A DNA stretch of 64,000 nucleotides from the NCBI RefSeq assembly GCF_963259705.1, contig NC_081847.1, positions 74,653,469-74,717,468 of the forward strand. Direction: 5' to 3'. The notes below the pieces were generated by a model that worked only from the letters and a program-made list of their open reading frames with translations, did not search any database and was not told the origin of the DNA. Below are positions 24,060-36,300 of this stretch, piece after piece. This stretch comes from Myotis daubentonii. Lineage: Eukaryota > Chordata > Mammalia > Chiroptera > Vespertilionidae. Position numbers and translations under genes: made by a program. The first letter of the stretch is position 1. Every line of letters starts with the position of its first letter.

Positions 24060-25390
24060 TTATTTTGCTATTTAATTCCTACCTCCCTATTTTTCAAAGG
24101 AAGGCCAGAACTCCTGCCTATGAGAATAGATGGGCCTCAACACAGAGAAAAGGAGTTCTGACTTAACAAAAAGTTTATTAAGGACTTTAGATTCTAGAAT
24201 GGCATTCAAATCAACATCAGTAAAATAGGAGTACATAATGTAAATGAAAACATCTATAATTAACACATATTTCCAATATTACCAAACTATCAGGAACTAA
24301 TCAACCTCAAAATCACACATACGCAAGCAACCTCATCTCAAAAGACCCCTTAAACAACCCCCCCTCTAAGCCTCCTACCCCCCTTCAGAATCAGAACTAC
24401 AATATAGTTTCATCTAAACACAGAACTAAGAACCCTACCCATCTTACCACAGTCATTCTCATTCACCCATGTCACATTATCCTAACCAACCAGAACTTAC
24501 AACCCTATCCCAACCCTCACTAATTCAACACTCATACAATGAAATACACTTTAATACAGCACTACCACCATTATAACACTCCCACACATCAACACTACAT
24601 CACTCCTACACTACCTATATTCTCTGATTACACATAATCTCAATCTTACTCGATAAGTAAATCAACATAATCTAAGATTATACTCAACAAAATCCAACGA
24701 TCAAGTACACCAGAATTCAACCCATAATCATTAGCATAAACCCAAACAAACACTCCCCCCCCCTACACAACCACCAACCAATCTGACAATCATGACAAGC
24801 CATCCAACTTAACCCAAGCACTTCTCTCACTGTCAACAGCACTTCCATGTTTAAATTTCCCCTTAAACCCAAAAACACCAGTACACATATCACTTCCTAC
24901 TCTAACTCTTACCTCTGAATACACACTATCTCATAATCACAACTGCTCCAGCAATGACCATCCAACAAAATGAATCTAACAATATTAACCTAATCTATCA
25001 TGTGTCACACAGCCAGTAAGAGTTACAGGTAATACTGAACCCAAGACTTCTGATTCCAGAGCCCACACTTGTAATCACTTCACTAATGTGAGTTCTTGGT
25101 AAAGTGAATAGTATATACATACAAGTAGATCAAGGAATGTTGCTAGCGAAAACCCTGCTTTTATATCAGGTGAGAGAAAACCCCTCTCCATTCACTCGCA
25201 AAGCGTAGCAGAGATGCCGCTGAGCTCTGATGTTCCAGTTGGCCTGATAGGAAGGGAGAGCAAATGTAGACATGAGTGTACCCGCTTACAGCTGCCATGC
25301 TTCAAATGCCCAGTCAAGAAGTAGTAAGGCTTTCTGTCTTGCCTGTAAGAACATGAATGTTTGGGCCTCAAATTAGAAAGTCTCCACTTT
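24060..25390. other. Degraded, G-poor consensus within block copy 2
   Basis: This is the counterpart of about 12322-13711, but it is riddled with deletions and, between about 24240 and 25000, substitutions. Homopolymers are shortened first (for example 'tattttgctatttaattcc' for 'tatttttgctattttaattcc'). The core then becomes A/C-rich with very little G. Anchors such as 'catgtttaaatttcccctt' show it is still the same sequence. About 59 bases are lost overall. Confidence 0.85.
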
Positions 25391-26068
25391 GTCAACAACT
25401 TTCTGTGCCTTCCCTCATCTAATCAGAAGGGATGTCTGGACATTTCAGCCGGGCTTGATGCAGTGCTAAAGGAAGTGTCCAGTATAATATCACTTTTTTT
25501 CTGGGCCAGCTGTGCAGGCTTCTCGGGGCCAGGAGTGGGATGGTGGGAGGAGGAGGAGGGGGCAAGATGGGGAAAGAGCTAGTTAGGGCAAACAGCATAG
25601 TTGCTTTCCTCCCTGGCTCTTGAAGGCTGAGATTTGTGGATGACATAAAAGGTTACAGCCCCCTCTTTGGAAGCCACAAATAACCCTGCTTGGGCTGTGA
25701 CAGATCGGCAGCCCTTGGCGTGCCATTACACATTTCTGCCTGGGATTCCAGCAGTGCGTTAAAGCAGCTGGCCCCAAAGTGTGGTCTCCACAGAACGTGT
25801 TGTAGGAGCTCTGGGTCACTGGGGAGCCGTTCCCTCCTGTGACTCAATGCCCAGAGACAGAGCTTCATTTAATGAAATTACATACTTTTTGGAGTGATTA
25901 ATAAACATGGTCTATTTCTCCATATGGGATGAATATTCTCAAATGAAAGGAATGTGAGTACATGGGGTGCACTCATGTATAACTCTGCCTTTGACAAGCA
26001 ATGGCTAAAACTCCATGGTATTGGCATAGATATCTTAAGGAAAGGGTCCTTAAAAATATAGATAACTG

Positions 26069-26112
26069 CATACACACACACACATACACACACACACACA
26101 CACTCACACATG
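26069..26112. repeat. (CA)n microsatellite (duplicate of 14389-14432)
   Basis: Same length and interruptions as the first copy. Confidence 0.95.
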
Positions 26113-27034
26113 TGCATATAAAACCTGGTAAAATCTGAAAAACTCCTGAACTCAATAGCATTATATCATTAAGTTACTGATGTCCAACACTTCATTGCAT
26201 CCAGAGGGTAGCTGCGTGGTGACCTTATGGTACACCTAGGCCCACCCCTGGCTCTCACAAATTTTCACATGACCCAGACCTGAAATGCCTGCCCTTTCTC
26301 CTTCTTACAATGGCACTGCCAATTTGGGTCAATCTGGAGCAATGGACAGGGTTCACACAGCCTTATGCTGTGTCACATTGGTCCACTCAGCAGCAAATGG
26401 GATGGCCACAATCCATACCCACACTGCTCTAAGGACCTGATTGCATAGCCACTACTGTCCCAGCATCATTAGATACTTTGACTAAACAAAAAATTTATCT
26501 TTACCAGATGATGTTATTCACAGTATAGACGAAGCCTCTTCCAGCTTCTGCTAAAGTAATAATTATATTCAAAGTTTTCTAATCCTTATAATACTGTCTG
26601 AGATATTCTTTTATTCAATATACATATAATTAAATCATTCTGTGTAAGAAAACCCATTTAACTATGATCAATGGAACACTTTATAATAATTAACTTGAAC
26701 TAATGAGTGTATATTAGAAATAATATTACAAATTAAATATATAGTTTCTCATAATTACTATTATACTACTTGTTAACTAAAATGGAAATATCTCATGATT
26801 TCACCCACTAGTTCATTTATATACATACATATCATCTGATATCAGCTCTGCTTGAACCCAATACATGATTCAAGGGCTCTCAGTCACAAGAAATGTTCAT
26901 GAAGGAAATATCCAGACATTTTTAAAGTGTTGCTATGGAAAGAATTTGAAAAAACAAATGTGTTGCATAAATGTGTGTTAAACCCATCAATCAGTAAGTC
27001 AATGAATAAATGAAAGCTCAAGATCAATATCTTA

Positions 27035-27253
27035 GCCCTAGCTGGTTTTGCTCAGTGGATAGAGCGTCAGCCTGCAGACTGAAGGGTCCCGGGTTAGAGT
27101 CTGGTCAAGGGCATATGCCCGGGTTGTGGGTTTGATCATCAGTAGGGGCATGCAGGAGGCAGCCAATTTATGATTCTCTCTCATCATTGATGTTTCCAGA
27201 TCGCTCTTTCCCTTTCCCTTCCTCTCTTAAATCAATAAAAATATTTTTAAAAT
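27035..27253 (+). mobile_element. VES SINE (duplicate of 15355-15573)
   Basis: Identical to the SINE at 15355, including both 12-bp flanking direct repeats. Confidence 0.95.
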
Positions 27254-29463
27254 ATCAATATCTTAAATTTCTTTTGCCCACGATATATAAGGATTACAAC
27301 TCATGTATTCAAGGTGCTAGGAAATTAGCTGTAAACATGACATACAACACTCCTCTCTGTGTGGAATTTTCATGTTAGTAAGCTAATGAGAGAGAAAATA
27401 AGTTCAGATACTCATAAAAGCTATGAAGGAAAATAGAACAGAGTAAGAGAATGGACGATTATTTTAGATAAAAATTGTCAGGTTTGTTGTATTTTTCTTT
27501 GTTTTAAACAAACATATCAAAGTATGTAGGTCTAAAAATATGCGGTCTTCCCAGCCCATGGGATGAGCCAACCTTGCTTTCACCACTGTTTCCATGGTAA
27601 GACCATCCTATGGAATTTTCTTCCAGCATATCTGGAACTCTTGTCACTCTCTCACATACCAGGGAGGTTTTGCTCCTTGAGTTTGAATCAGTCTTACAAA
27701 AAAGATAATTGAGTAGTCTAAGGTCAGGCTCCCTAGAAACCAGCCTGACATCAAGTTTATGTGCTAATGCTTCAGTGGAGGAACACTCCCAGGACAGGGA
27801 GGGTGAAGGAAAAAGAGAAGTGGCTTCTTTAAGAAGTCTCCACATCTCCTTTTAGTTTATTAGTTACACAACCACCTCAAGATGTAAGGGAGTTTGGGAA
27901 GGGTCAAATTCTAGTTGGGCATTGTCATCCTAAATAAAATTGGGATTTTTGTTTGTTTGTTTGTTTTTTAAGAAAAAAGAGAAAAAAAATGGATATTGAG
28001 TGGGACACAGAAGTTTCTGCCAAAAGCAGATTCTAGATTCCAGGATTAAGCCTGTTTTATAGAAAGCCTATTTCATGTCACTGGAGCTCTGGTATGTTTT
28101 ATAGCACTTACATACTTGAAGATCTGTTAAATAATTTTCAGGGTGTTAATCATTGTTTTTGTTTGATTGCAACTTTGCCTTGCATCTTCTTCTAGCATTG
28201 CAAATATCTGGGCAGATATCTTCTTTACCCATTTCAAGTCCACCAAAGGCAAGGGCCTGTTTAACTCATATTTTCCCCTTTACAACAAAGTGAAGAGCCT
28301 GGTCCATGGTTTGGATAAGGGTTTGATAATTGGGAAATGATTGTATATCTTAAAGGCATTTGTTTCTCTTTGTCCAGCACATGCTCCAACCCCTCAGGGC
28401 CAACTTAGAGAGAAGAAATAGTTTCCGCCTTTGCTACTCATAAATCCATCTGTACTGCCATCATTTGGGGTACACGTTTATTTTAATAAAATAATTCCAA
28501 CAGAAGTGCATGTGTGATGGCTTGAGGCTACCAAATGGAATGGGAATTTTGTATACCCATTTTGATTTCAGAGTGTGAGTACCACCTCGATGTAATTATT
28601 TCTACCTCTCACAGCTCATTCTTAAGAGACATTATCTCATCCAGCTCCAAAAGACAGCACACTTTAGTGATGTTACACTTAGGAGGGAAGGAAGAAAAGA
28701 CCAAAAGACCTACAGCTGTCTAATGCCATTATAGTAGATTACAAGGTGAGAGTGTTTATGTAGCTTTTTATAACACAAAACTCACTCAGAACACTATCTG
28801 AAGATTGCAAAAGGAAAACGTTAATGGCAGGAAATGCTAGTGTAAAAATATTCTCTATGCTTTGGACCACATTATGGAAAGATATGTTTTATAAGGATAA
28901 TATTACACTTGTTTTTGCTCTTGTCTGCAAAGTGATGTGAGTTTGCTTAGAAGTTAACTCTTACTATGCCCCAAAAGGAAGATGATGGAATGAATTAGTC
29001 TACACTGTAATTAATAAATGAATGAGCAGAGGCATGGAGAGGTCCACAACTAAGTATTGCCAAAGAGTAGAAATTCAGTAGAAAGTCTTTGCTTCTTAAG
29101 TCCCAAATTGCCAAGATGGTAAAGATATGGCTCTCCCAACTAAAGAACCTCCATAGTAAGTGCCCAGGATGGGGAGGTGTGGTTGGGACGATGCCATGCG
29201 ATAAAGGTATCAGTAGCTGGAGATGTTGATTTTGGAGAAGAGGAGGCCTGAGAAAACATGGTCTCAATTAAATGAACAAGATTTGTTTTTAATGAAATCA
29301 AGGGGAGGACCAAAATAAAGAAAAGAAACCTATAGAAGACAGACCCCTGCTCATTAAAAGGAATAACTGAAATCCAAAGCATTCTCAAAGCATTCCAGGT
29401 AATCTCATCAGAGAGGGAATTCCTTGTGATTAGAGGATTTCACTCAGAAAGTGGATGTCTATT

Positions 29464-29605
29464 TGAAGAAACAAATCTGTTTGCATAAATGTGTCTTAAA
29501 CCCATGAATCAATAAGTCAATGAATAAATGAATGCTCAAGATCAATATCTTAGCCCTAGCCAGTTTGGCTCAGTGAATAGAGTGTCAACCTGCGGACTGA
29601 AGGGA
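29464..29605 (+). repeat. Orphan VES head (duplicate of 17784-17925)
   Basis: Same truncated SINE head and flank. The corresponding source copy in this block lies at 26944-27095. Confidence 0.85.
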
Positions 29606-29634
29606 ATCATCAAACAAGAGGCATTGGCAAAAAC

Positions 29635-30370
29635 CACCAATGCTCTAGCCCAATCGCCTATTATTTCTTACCAGGCTATTGCAATCATCTCCTAATATGT
29701 CTACCAACTTTGGCCCTTGCCTTTAGCAAAATGTTTTCTAGAGGAGCCTACATTATCCTTCAAAGAGTAAATTAAGTAATGTGACCACTCTGCTCAAAAC
29801 GATCCTATGAATTCTCTTCTCACCTCATGCAAACAAACAAACAAATAAACAAACAAAACAGTTCTAAAGAATTTATAAAATACACCCACCCTGCTACCTT
29901 TCTGAACTCATCTCTTATTACTTTCTCCCTAATTTATTCCACTCTAGTCACACTGGCCACCTTGTTATAACTCAAAAATATCAGGCATATTCCGACCTCT
30001 GGGCCTTTGCACTTGCTCTTCCTTCTGCCTGGAATCTTCTTTCTCCATATATCCCCTTATTGGCTGGATCTGCCACCAATTACTGATCTCTTCTCAAACC
30101 CCCTCAGTGAACCTCACAGACTGCCGTGGTCTTGCACCCTATATCCTCTCACCCTGCTTTATTGTTTTCATAGTACTCAGAACCATTTGACATTATATTT
30201 TTTCTTGCTAATTCATTGTCTCCCTTGACCACATGAATACCAATTCTATGAGGGCAAGGGTCCTTCTCTATTTTGTTTACAAAATATATTAAAAGTATCT
30301 GAAAGAGTAACAATGCCTAGAATAAGGTAAGTACTCAGGAAATAAGTATTGAATGAATGAATAATGGCTC
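29635..30370 (+). mobile_element. L2 3' end (duplicate of 17955-18690)
   Basis: Identical L2 blocks in identical order at offset 11680. Confidence 0.88.
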
Positions 30371-31412
30371 TCAAAAAATAGGGTTCCAGACTTTGAGAAA
30401 CAAGGCTGCAGGCTACGAAGTGCCACTGAAGAGGTTTGAATGAGGTCATGATATCACTATTTTTATATCTACAATGATCTCTCCAACAGAATTGGGAAGG
30501 GAGGACTGTAATTCTAAGCCATGCACACAAAGGGGACCATGTAAAAGACAGGCAAGAAGCAAAGAGAGCAAGAAGGCTGTGCATTGAAGAAATGTTTTAG
30601 GATGCAAAACTGGGCAGAGAAATTTGATTTTGGATGCCTACTTTATTTGCACAAAGCCATTCGATTGCCTGAGAGCCCTTTCTTTGCTGGACCCCAAACT
30701 TCACTGCTACATAGCCACATGGTCAATGCTTTCTTTTCCAGGCTGGTGAGAGGGGGCGTAGGAATGTTTTCCTTGGCTGTTATAGTCCCAAATCCAGACC
30801 AGTAGGATCAGATCCAACAGGAGCCCCGTTCTAGCCCTGCTCCAGAACAGGCCAGACATTTAGTGTGTGAACAGGCAGCCCAGATACCAACCCCCTGTTT
30901 CCATTTCAATAATAATAAAAGCTCAAGGGAAATGAGATTGGAAAACCAAAGTAAGTAGAAGACTCAAGACATCCTCCTATTTGTTTTTCTTCTGTTTTGA
31001 GGCCCTGAGCCAGGAGGGCCCTCTTCCCAATGGTTGCCTGGTTACAGCCTAAGAGGTTCGCCAGGGTAACATCTGGAATAAAGGTGGGTGGGCACGGAGC
31101 CAAGGCCTGCTTAACTTGAGCAGGATCCGAGAAAGGAAAATAGAATATTTTTTTCTACTTGCTCCCCAACCTTGAGGACAAAGGAAGGACATATTTGAGA
31201 TAAACAGAAAATATGTTAAAAGGTTTTCTTTTAAAGGGTTATTACAACTCGTTAACAATGCAGAAGAATAGAAAGCATGGGGGGGGACTCTGGAAGTTAT
31301 GGATATTTTAATAAGCTGTATTTTGGACTGGACATGTGTGACCCATGACCCTGAGCAACTCTGGATAGAAGGAACTACATTCAAATATCTAATAATAATA
31401 CTGATACTGATA

Positions 31413-31674
31413 AATTTTTGTTGTTGTTGTTAATCCTCACCCAAGGATATTTTTCCATTGATTTTTAGGAAGCGTGGAAAAGAGAGGGAAAGACAGATAG
31501 AAACATTGATGTGAGAGAAACACATGAATTGGTTGCCTCCTGTACAAGCCCCAACCAGGGCCCAGGTGAGAGAGGAGCCTGCAACCAAGGTACATGCCCT
31601 TGACTGGAATGGAACCCATGACCCTTTGGTCCGCAGGCCAATGCTCTATCCGCTGAGCCAAACCAACTAGGGCT
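31413..31674 (-). mobile_element. VES SINE (duplicate of 19733-19994)
   Basis: First member of the double insertion, repeated at offset 11680. Confidence 0.9.
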
Positions 31675-31686
31675 ATACTGATAATT

Positions 31687-31916
31687 AAAAAAAAAAAACC
31701 CAACACATATTTTTTTATTAATTTCAGAGATAAAAGGAGATGGAGAGAGAGATAGAAACATCAATGATGAGATAGAATCATTGATCAGCTGCCTCCTGCA
31801 CAACCCCCATTGGGGATGGAGCCTGCAACCCAGGCATGTGCCCTGACCAGGAGTCGAACCCATGACTTTCTGGTTAATAGGTTGACACTCAATCACTGAG
31901 CCACACAAGCTAGGCA
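31687..31916 (-). mobile_element. VES SINE (duplicate of 20007-20236)
   Basis: Second member of the double insertion, repeated at offset 11680. Confidence 0.9.
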
Positions 31917-32147
31917 ATACTAATAATTTTAATAATAAGCATTGATTGATTGTTTCCACTGAGAGCTCTACTTGTATTATCTCATTTAATTCTTGCAATC
32001 ATTTTTAATAAATAGAGATGGTAGGAAAATTCCTACTGAATAGCTCATACTCACCAGGACCTGCTTTCTTCTTCCCTGTACTCTCCTGCCTGCCATGGGT
32101 TACCTCTACCCCCATCATGTGTTGTATTCTTGCCTTGGATTAGGGGA

Positions 32148-32362
32148 ATGGTTCAGCACCATGGTTAAGAACCTGGATATAGTCTTCCTGAGTTCAAATC
32201 AGAGCTCTATGTTCTCTTAAGTGAATCACTTAGTGAGTGTTAAGTCTCAAATTTCTCATATATGAAATGAGGTCATTATAATATTTATTCCATAGGATTG
32301 TTGGAAGAATTTAATGGGGGAAAAACAAAACATGAAAAGCACTTAGCATACTGTGATTACTA
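32148..32362 (+). mobile_element. MIR SINE (duplicate of 20468-20682)
   Basis: Same MIR, again interrupted by the Helitron. Confidence 0.85.
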
Positions 32363-32898
32363 TCCTATATAATAAAAGCATAATATGCAAATTGACCAAA
32401 TGGTGGAACGACTAGTCAGCGGTGGGGGGCAGGGCCAGTGAGCAGGCAGCACCAGGCCAGACAAGGTGTGTGCCAGTGGGCAAAGGGAGGGAACGGTTGT
32501 GGGGGCAGAGGGGCAGCAATCAGCAGTGGTAGAGGGACAATGGGGGTGGGGGGCGGCACTGTCCCCTTATTGGCCCATGCGGTCATCTCCAGCAGAGGGA
32601 GGACAGGCGGCAACAGGGGGGTGATGGGGGTGGCGCTATCCCCTGATCCCCTGTACTCACCTCCTGCAGAGGGAGGTGGGGCAGCAGGTGACAGCGGTGG
32701 GGTGATGGGAGTGGTGCTGTCCCCTGATTGTCTGGCCCAGTAGCCTCCTGCAGAGGGATGCCAGACTGCGGCTTAGGCCTGCTCCCCTGGCCATCAGTAG
32801 GACATCCCCTGAGGACTCCTGGACTGTGAGAGGGTGCAGGCTGGGCTGAGGAGACCCCCTCCCCTTAGTGCACAAATTTTCATGCACCGGGCCTCTAG
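32363..32898 (+). mobile_element. HeliBat-type Helitron (duplicate of 20683-21218)
   Basis: Same element with the same A/T insertion point. Confidence 0.93.
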
Positions 32899-33523
32899 TT
32901 ATTTAATAAACATTTACCTATTGATATGGTTATAATTTATATCTAGAATCTTCAACTGAGGATATTTTCATTGAGCACTCATTACACCAAGAACCGGAGG
33001 TGATGAGTGAAAACCATGGGTTTTGTGGTAAATCCACATTCTGTTGTGTCCTTTCTCATCTTCCATGACTTTAACTTCACTTTTCCAGAGAGAGGTGTAC
33101 AGTTGTCCATTGAATCGCCATCCTTCTTCTCCCGTAGCTGTACTTAGGAAAGCTCATGTAAACAAATAAATGTATTTCCATGAACATTTGTTGTTCGGTT
33201 TTAGATATTGTGGCAGAACACTGAAGGAATTGAAGACATAGTTCTTTTCCTCTAAAACTTCTCTGGGAGAAATTCAGATTTGAATTAAAGTCAGAATTAT
33301 TCCTAGGTGATGAAATGCTTATAAATACCCTTCTTGTATATTTTTAATTGATAATAGAAATGAACACAAGTGTGGCTGGTGTGGTTTGATTATTTTAAAC
33401 AATTTTTATGTCTGGATTCCCAAATTAGAGAAAGGGTCAAGGATACTGTTTCTGTAATCATTGACCTTAGTTTCTAACAAGTAGCTTTACCTCTTTATTC
33501 CTGAGTTTCTTCATCTGTAAAAT

Positions 33524-33526
<3 letters not shown>

Positions 33527-33568
<42 letters not shown>
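33527..33568. repeat. (AAT)n microsatellite (duplicate of 21847-21888)
   Basis: Same number of units as the first copy. Confidence 0.97.
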
Positions 33569-33646
33569 TGTACGTCATTCCAAGCTTTTAAAATTGTAGA
33601 TAGAATGCAGAGAATTGTGTAGCACAGTAATGATCATATAGTAAAT

Positions 33647-34157
33647 GTCTTAGTCAGCTCAGTCTGCTATAACAAAATGTCATAGACTTAGCAACTTAAT
33701 GAATTTGTATTTCTAGTAGTTCTGGAGGTTGGGAAGTCCAAGATCAAGGTGCCATCAGACTTTCTTCCTGGTGAGGACTTTCTTCCTGGTTTATTGACAG
33801 CCATCTCCTTGCTGTATTTTCCTATCTTAGAGAAAGAGTGCTCTGGTGGTTCTTCTTCTTCTTCTTCTTCTTCTTCTTCTTCTTCTTCTTCTTCTTCTTC
33901 TTCTTCTTCTTCTTCTTCTTCTCTTTCTCCTCCTTCTCCTCCTCCTTTTCTCCTCCTCCCTCATCCTTCTTATCCTCCTCATCTTCCTCCTCTTTCTGCT
34001 TCTTCTTCTGGCACTAATGTTATCATGGAGATTCCACCCTCATGATCTTATCCAAACCTAATTACCTCTCAAGGGTCACACTTTCTAATAGCATCACATC
34101 GGGATTAAGGTTTCAGCACACGAATTTTAGGAAAAATACAGTCAGTCCATAACAGTA
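33647..34157 (+). mobile_element. MaLR-type LTR-like repeat carrying a TTC tract
   Basis: Blocks 'tctgctataacaaaatgtca', 'tctggaggttgggaagtcca', 'agatcaaggtgccatcagac', 'ccctcatgatcttatccaaa' and the end 'gtcagtccataacag' follow a common LTR-like repeat of the MaLR type. Its middle is replaced by a TTC/TCC expansion. The first ~80 bp also close block copy 1 (about 21967-22045) before the gap. The family name is uncertain. Confidence 0.6.
33850..34012. repeat. (TTC)n homopyrimidine tract
   Basis: About 24 perfect TTC units (33850-33922) continue into an imperfect CTC/TCC pyrimidine run to about 34012. Nearly all bases on the plus strand are C or T for about 160 bp, a mirror-repeat type tract able to form triplex DNA. 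Serine-rich and leucine-rich open frames here are artefacts of the repeat. Confidence 0.95.
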
Positions 34158-34356
34158 AGTGTACAATCAATGTGATCTACAGTACCTCTTAACAATTATC
34201 ATTATTGTTCCTATAAATATAATTTAATACCACCCTGATTTTAGCTATAATAGGATACCTGAGAGTAGATGCCCTATTCCTATCAAAAATAAAAATTCCA
34301 GATGAAATATTTTTGTTCAGGTAGAAATGATCACATAATGAATACCCGGAAGCCAA

Positions 34357-34737
34357 TCTTATCTAATAAAGAGGGAATATGCTAATTGACTGCCACACCC
34401 TCACAAGATGTCAGTGCCCAGTCCCCTCAGCCCCACAGGGGAAAGTAATTAGGGGTGATTGGGCCAGCAGGGGAGGGCAGTTGGAGGCGATCAGGCAGGC
34501 AGGCAGAGTGATTAGGGGCAATCAGGCAGGCAGGCAGAGTGATTAGGGGCAATCAGGCAGGCAGGTAGGTGAGTGGTTAGGAGCCAGCAGTACTGGATTG
34601 TGAGAAGGATGTCCGACTGCCTGTTTAGACCCGATCCCAGTCAGACATCACCCAAGGGGTCTCAGATTAGAGAGGGTGCAGGCTGGGCTGAGGGACACCC
34701 CCCACCCCCGCACAAATTTTGTGCACCAGGCCTCTAG
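34357..34737 (+). mobile_element. HeliBat-type Helitron with internal tandem units
   Basis: The start TCTTATCTAATAAAGAGGGA resembles the variant start of the element at 43214. The end is GCACCAGGCCTCTAG, preceded by a CACAAATTTTGTGCAC-type hairpin. It lies between A (34356) and T (34738). The interior repeats 'gattaggggcaatcaggcag' units, the same minisatellite expanded in 43214-43892. Confidence 0.88.
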
Positions 34738-34809
34738 TTGTAAAATAAGACAAGAGGATGTAAACTAAACTTATGGCTAGAATGTAATAGCAGGATGCAT
34801 AATTGCTCT

Positions 34810-34885
34810 GTTAACCACTGCACCCCCAGCATGGAGCACAGACACTGGCAACAAATAGGAGCTTAGTAAATGTTGGTGAATATGC
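34810..34885 (+). mobile_element. MIR 3' fragment
   Basis: The sequence 'ctggcaacaaataggagctt' followed by 'agtaaatgttggtgaat' is the MIR 3' end. Confidence 0.6.
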
Positions 34886-35339
34886 AAAAGGATTACTTGT
34901 TTCTGATAAAAGATAATCAGCTAATAAGTCCAAGATGGTCCCTAGGTATTCATGTAGGCCCAGGAATAACTCTTGTTGAAAAACATTTCATGCACTATTC
35001 TCCTCAAACATGATTCTATTGGGTCTTTGGCTAAGGAGACATATCTTTTATCAGTCAAATGGGTGTAAATGATAATTACAGAGATTAATATGGAGATTAA
35101 TACAATTCAAAACACATGAATATTTGACACCCACAGAGTGTCAAACCCTCCTGCACCAGGCACTATGGAATCAACAACAGCAAACCACAGGCTCTGCCTT
35201 AAAGAAACATAGGGCTCAGCTGGAGAGATGGGCACAGAAACAAAGAAATATACTGCTGATTTAAGAGCTGTACCAAAAATGCTGTATACACGGGAAAGAA
35301 GGAAGGAACTTGCTAGTCAGGAAGACATTATAGAGAACA

Positions 35340-35880
35340 CATAGTTGAGATGAGTCTTGCAGATGTAATTGTCAAGTGTCCACTTAAGGAAAAAGTGCTC
35401 CAGGTAGAGGGACCAGCTTGCACAAAGACAGAGAGGTGCGAACAGGAATGAAGTATAAGTGGATATGATGGCCTGACAATGGGGGATAAGGCTGGGATCA
35501 TTCATTTGAGGGCTCCTACACCCTGTTTAAAAACTTTGTTTTGTGTTCTCTAAATAGAAGAATATCAAAAGAAGGAAATTCAAAAACAGGGAATTTTATT
35601 AGGAGTTAGTGACAGGTTGACTGCAGATGGTCAAAAGAGTATTCAGCATTTTAACATGCACTAAGGATGGAGCACAAGTTTGAGACGAATAAGCTCAGGT
35701 TTGGGGGGTGCTCATTGCCATGTATCTTCGAGGCAACCAAACAGGCAATAGAGACAATGGTTGGGAGCTCAGGGCAGTGACATTAGCTGGAGGGAGCTTT
35801 GGGGGATTCACACTGATGGTGATGGAGATGATGCACTTGCTTGGAGCTCAGGAGGGGCGATGATGGATAGAGCAATGATT
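35340..35880. repeat. Old interspersed repeat, class unresolved
   Basis: The wording ('ctccaggtagagggaccagc', 'acaaagacagagaggtgcga', then 'gacaatggttgggagctcag') resembles a widespread old mammalian repeat. A related fragment is at about 49650-49880. I cannot name the family with confidence. No coding signal is supported. Confidence 0.4.
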
Positions 35881-36079
35881 CTTTCCATTTTCTACGTCAT
35901 GGATCTTTTGAGATTCTCATGTAATGCTATGAACTCTCCATTATGTAAACATCAAAAAGTTACCTACATACACATAAATACTGCATTCAATTTCAGAATA
36001 TTCGACAGAGCCCCAGTTAAGAAACTATGGAGTATGGGGAGGGGGAAGAGGGGCCAAGCTGTAATCCTAGCTGTAAGAA

Positions 36080-36300
36080 GTGTGGGAGGTGAAAAGCTAG
36101 GCCACCAACTTGTACCAGGCACAAGAATAAACTCAAAATGAATGAAAGACATAAATAGAAGAAGCCATAGGAAGCAAAATCTCAGGCATCTCTCATAGTA
36201 ATATGTTTACCTATGCACCTCCTAGGCCCTAGGACCTAGGACAAAGGAAACTAAGGAGAAAATAAACAAATGGGACTACATCATTTTCCATCATGGTCTC
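36080..36300 (+). mobile_element. L1 ORF2 fragment
   Basis: Blocks 'aataaactcaaaatgaatga', 'atctcaggcatctctcatag' and 'aataaacaaatgggactaca' are the L1 ORF2 region upstream of the 3' third. The frame is broken. Confidence 0.75.

Larger units (their letters stand above)
22246..33725. repeat. Copy 2 of ~11.5 kb duplicated block
   Basis: It repeats 10508-22045. The two are practically base-identical from 22246 to about 24060 and from about 25400 to 33725. Small exceptions are single-base differences at 25661 (one extra C), at about 33343 (one extra T in a T run) and at about 33475 (one A fewer). The sequence then continues uninterrupted past 33725 into unique DNA, while copy 1 ends at the gap. 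Confidence 0.95.

Noticed and set aside
24240..25000. A/C-rich sequence considered as an inserted satellite or edited element
   Set aside because: It aligns throughout, with anchors, to the normal copy at about 12500-13320, so it is a degraded version of that sequence and not a new element.
33749..34045. Serine-rich and leucine-rich frames
   Set aside because: They are translations of the TTC repeat in two frames.
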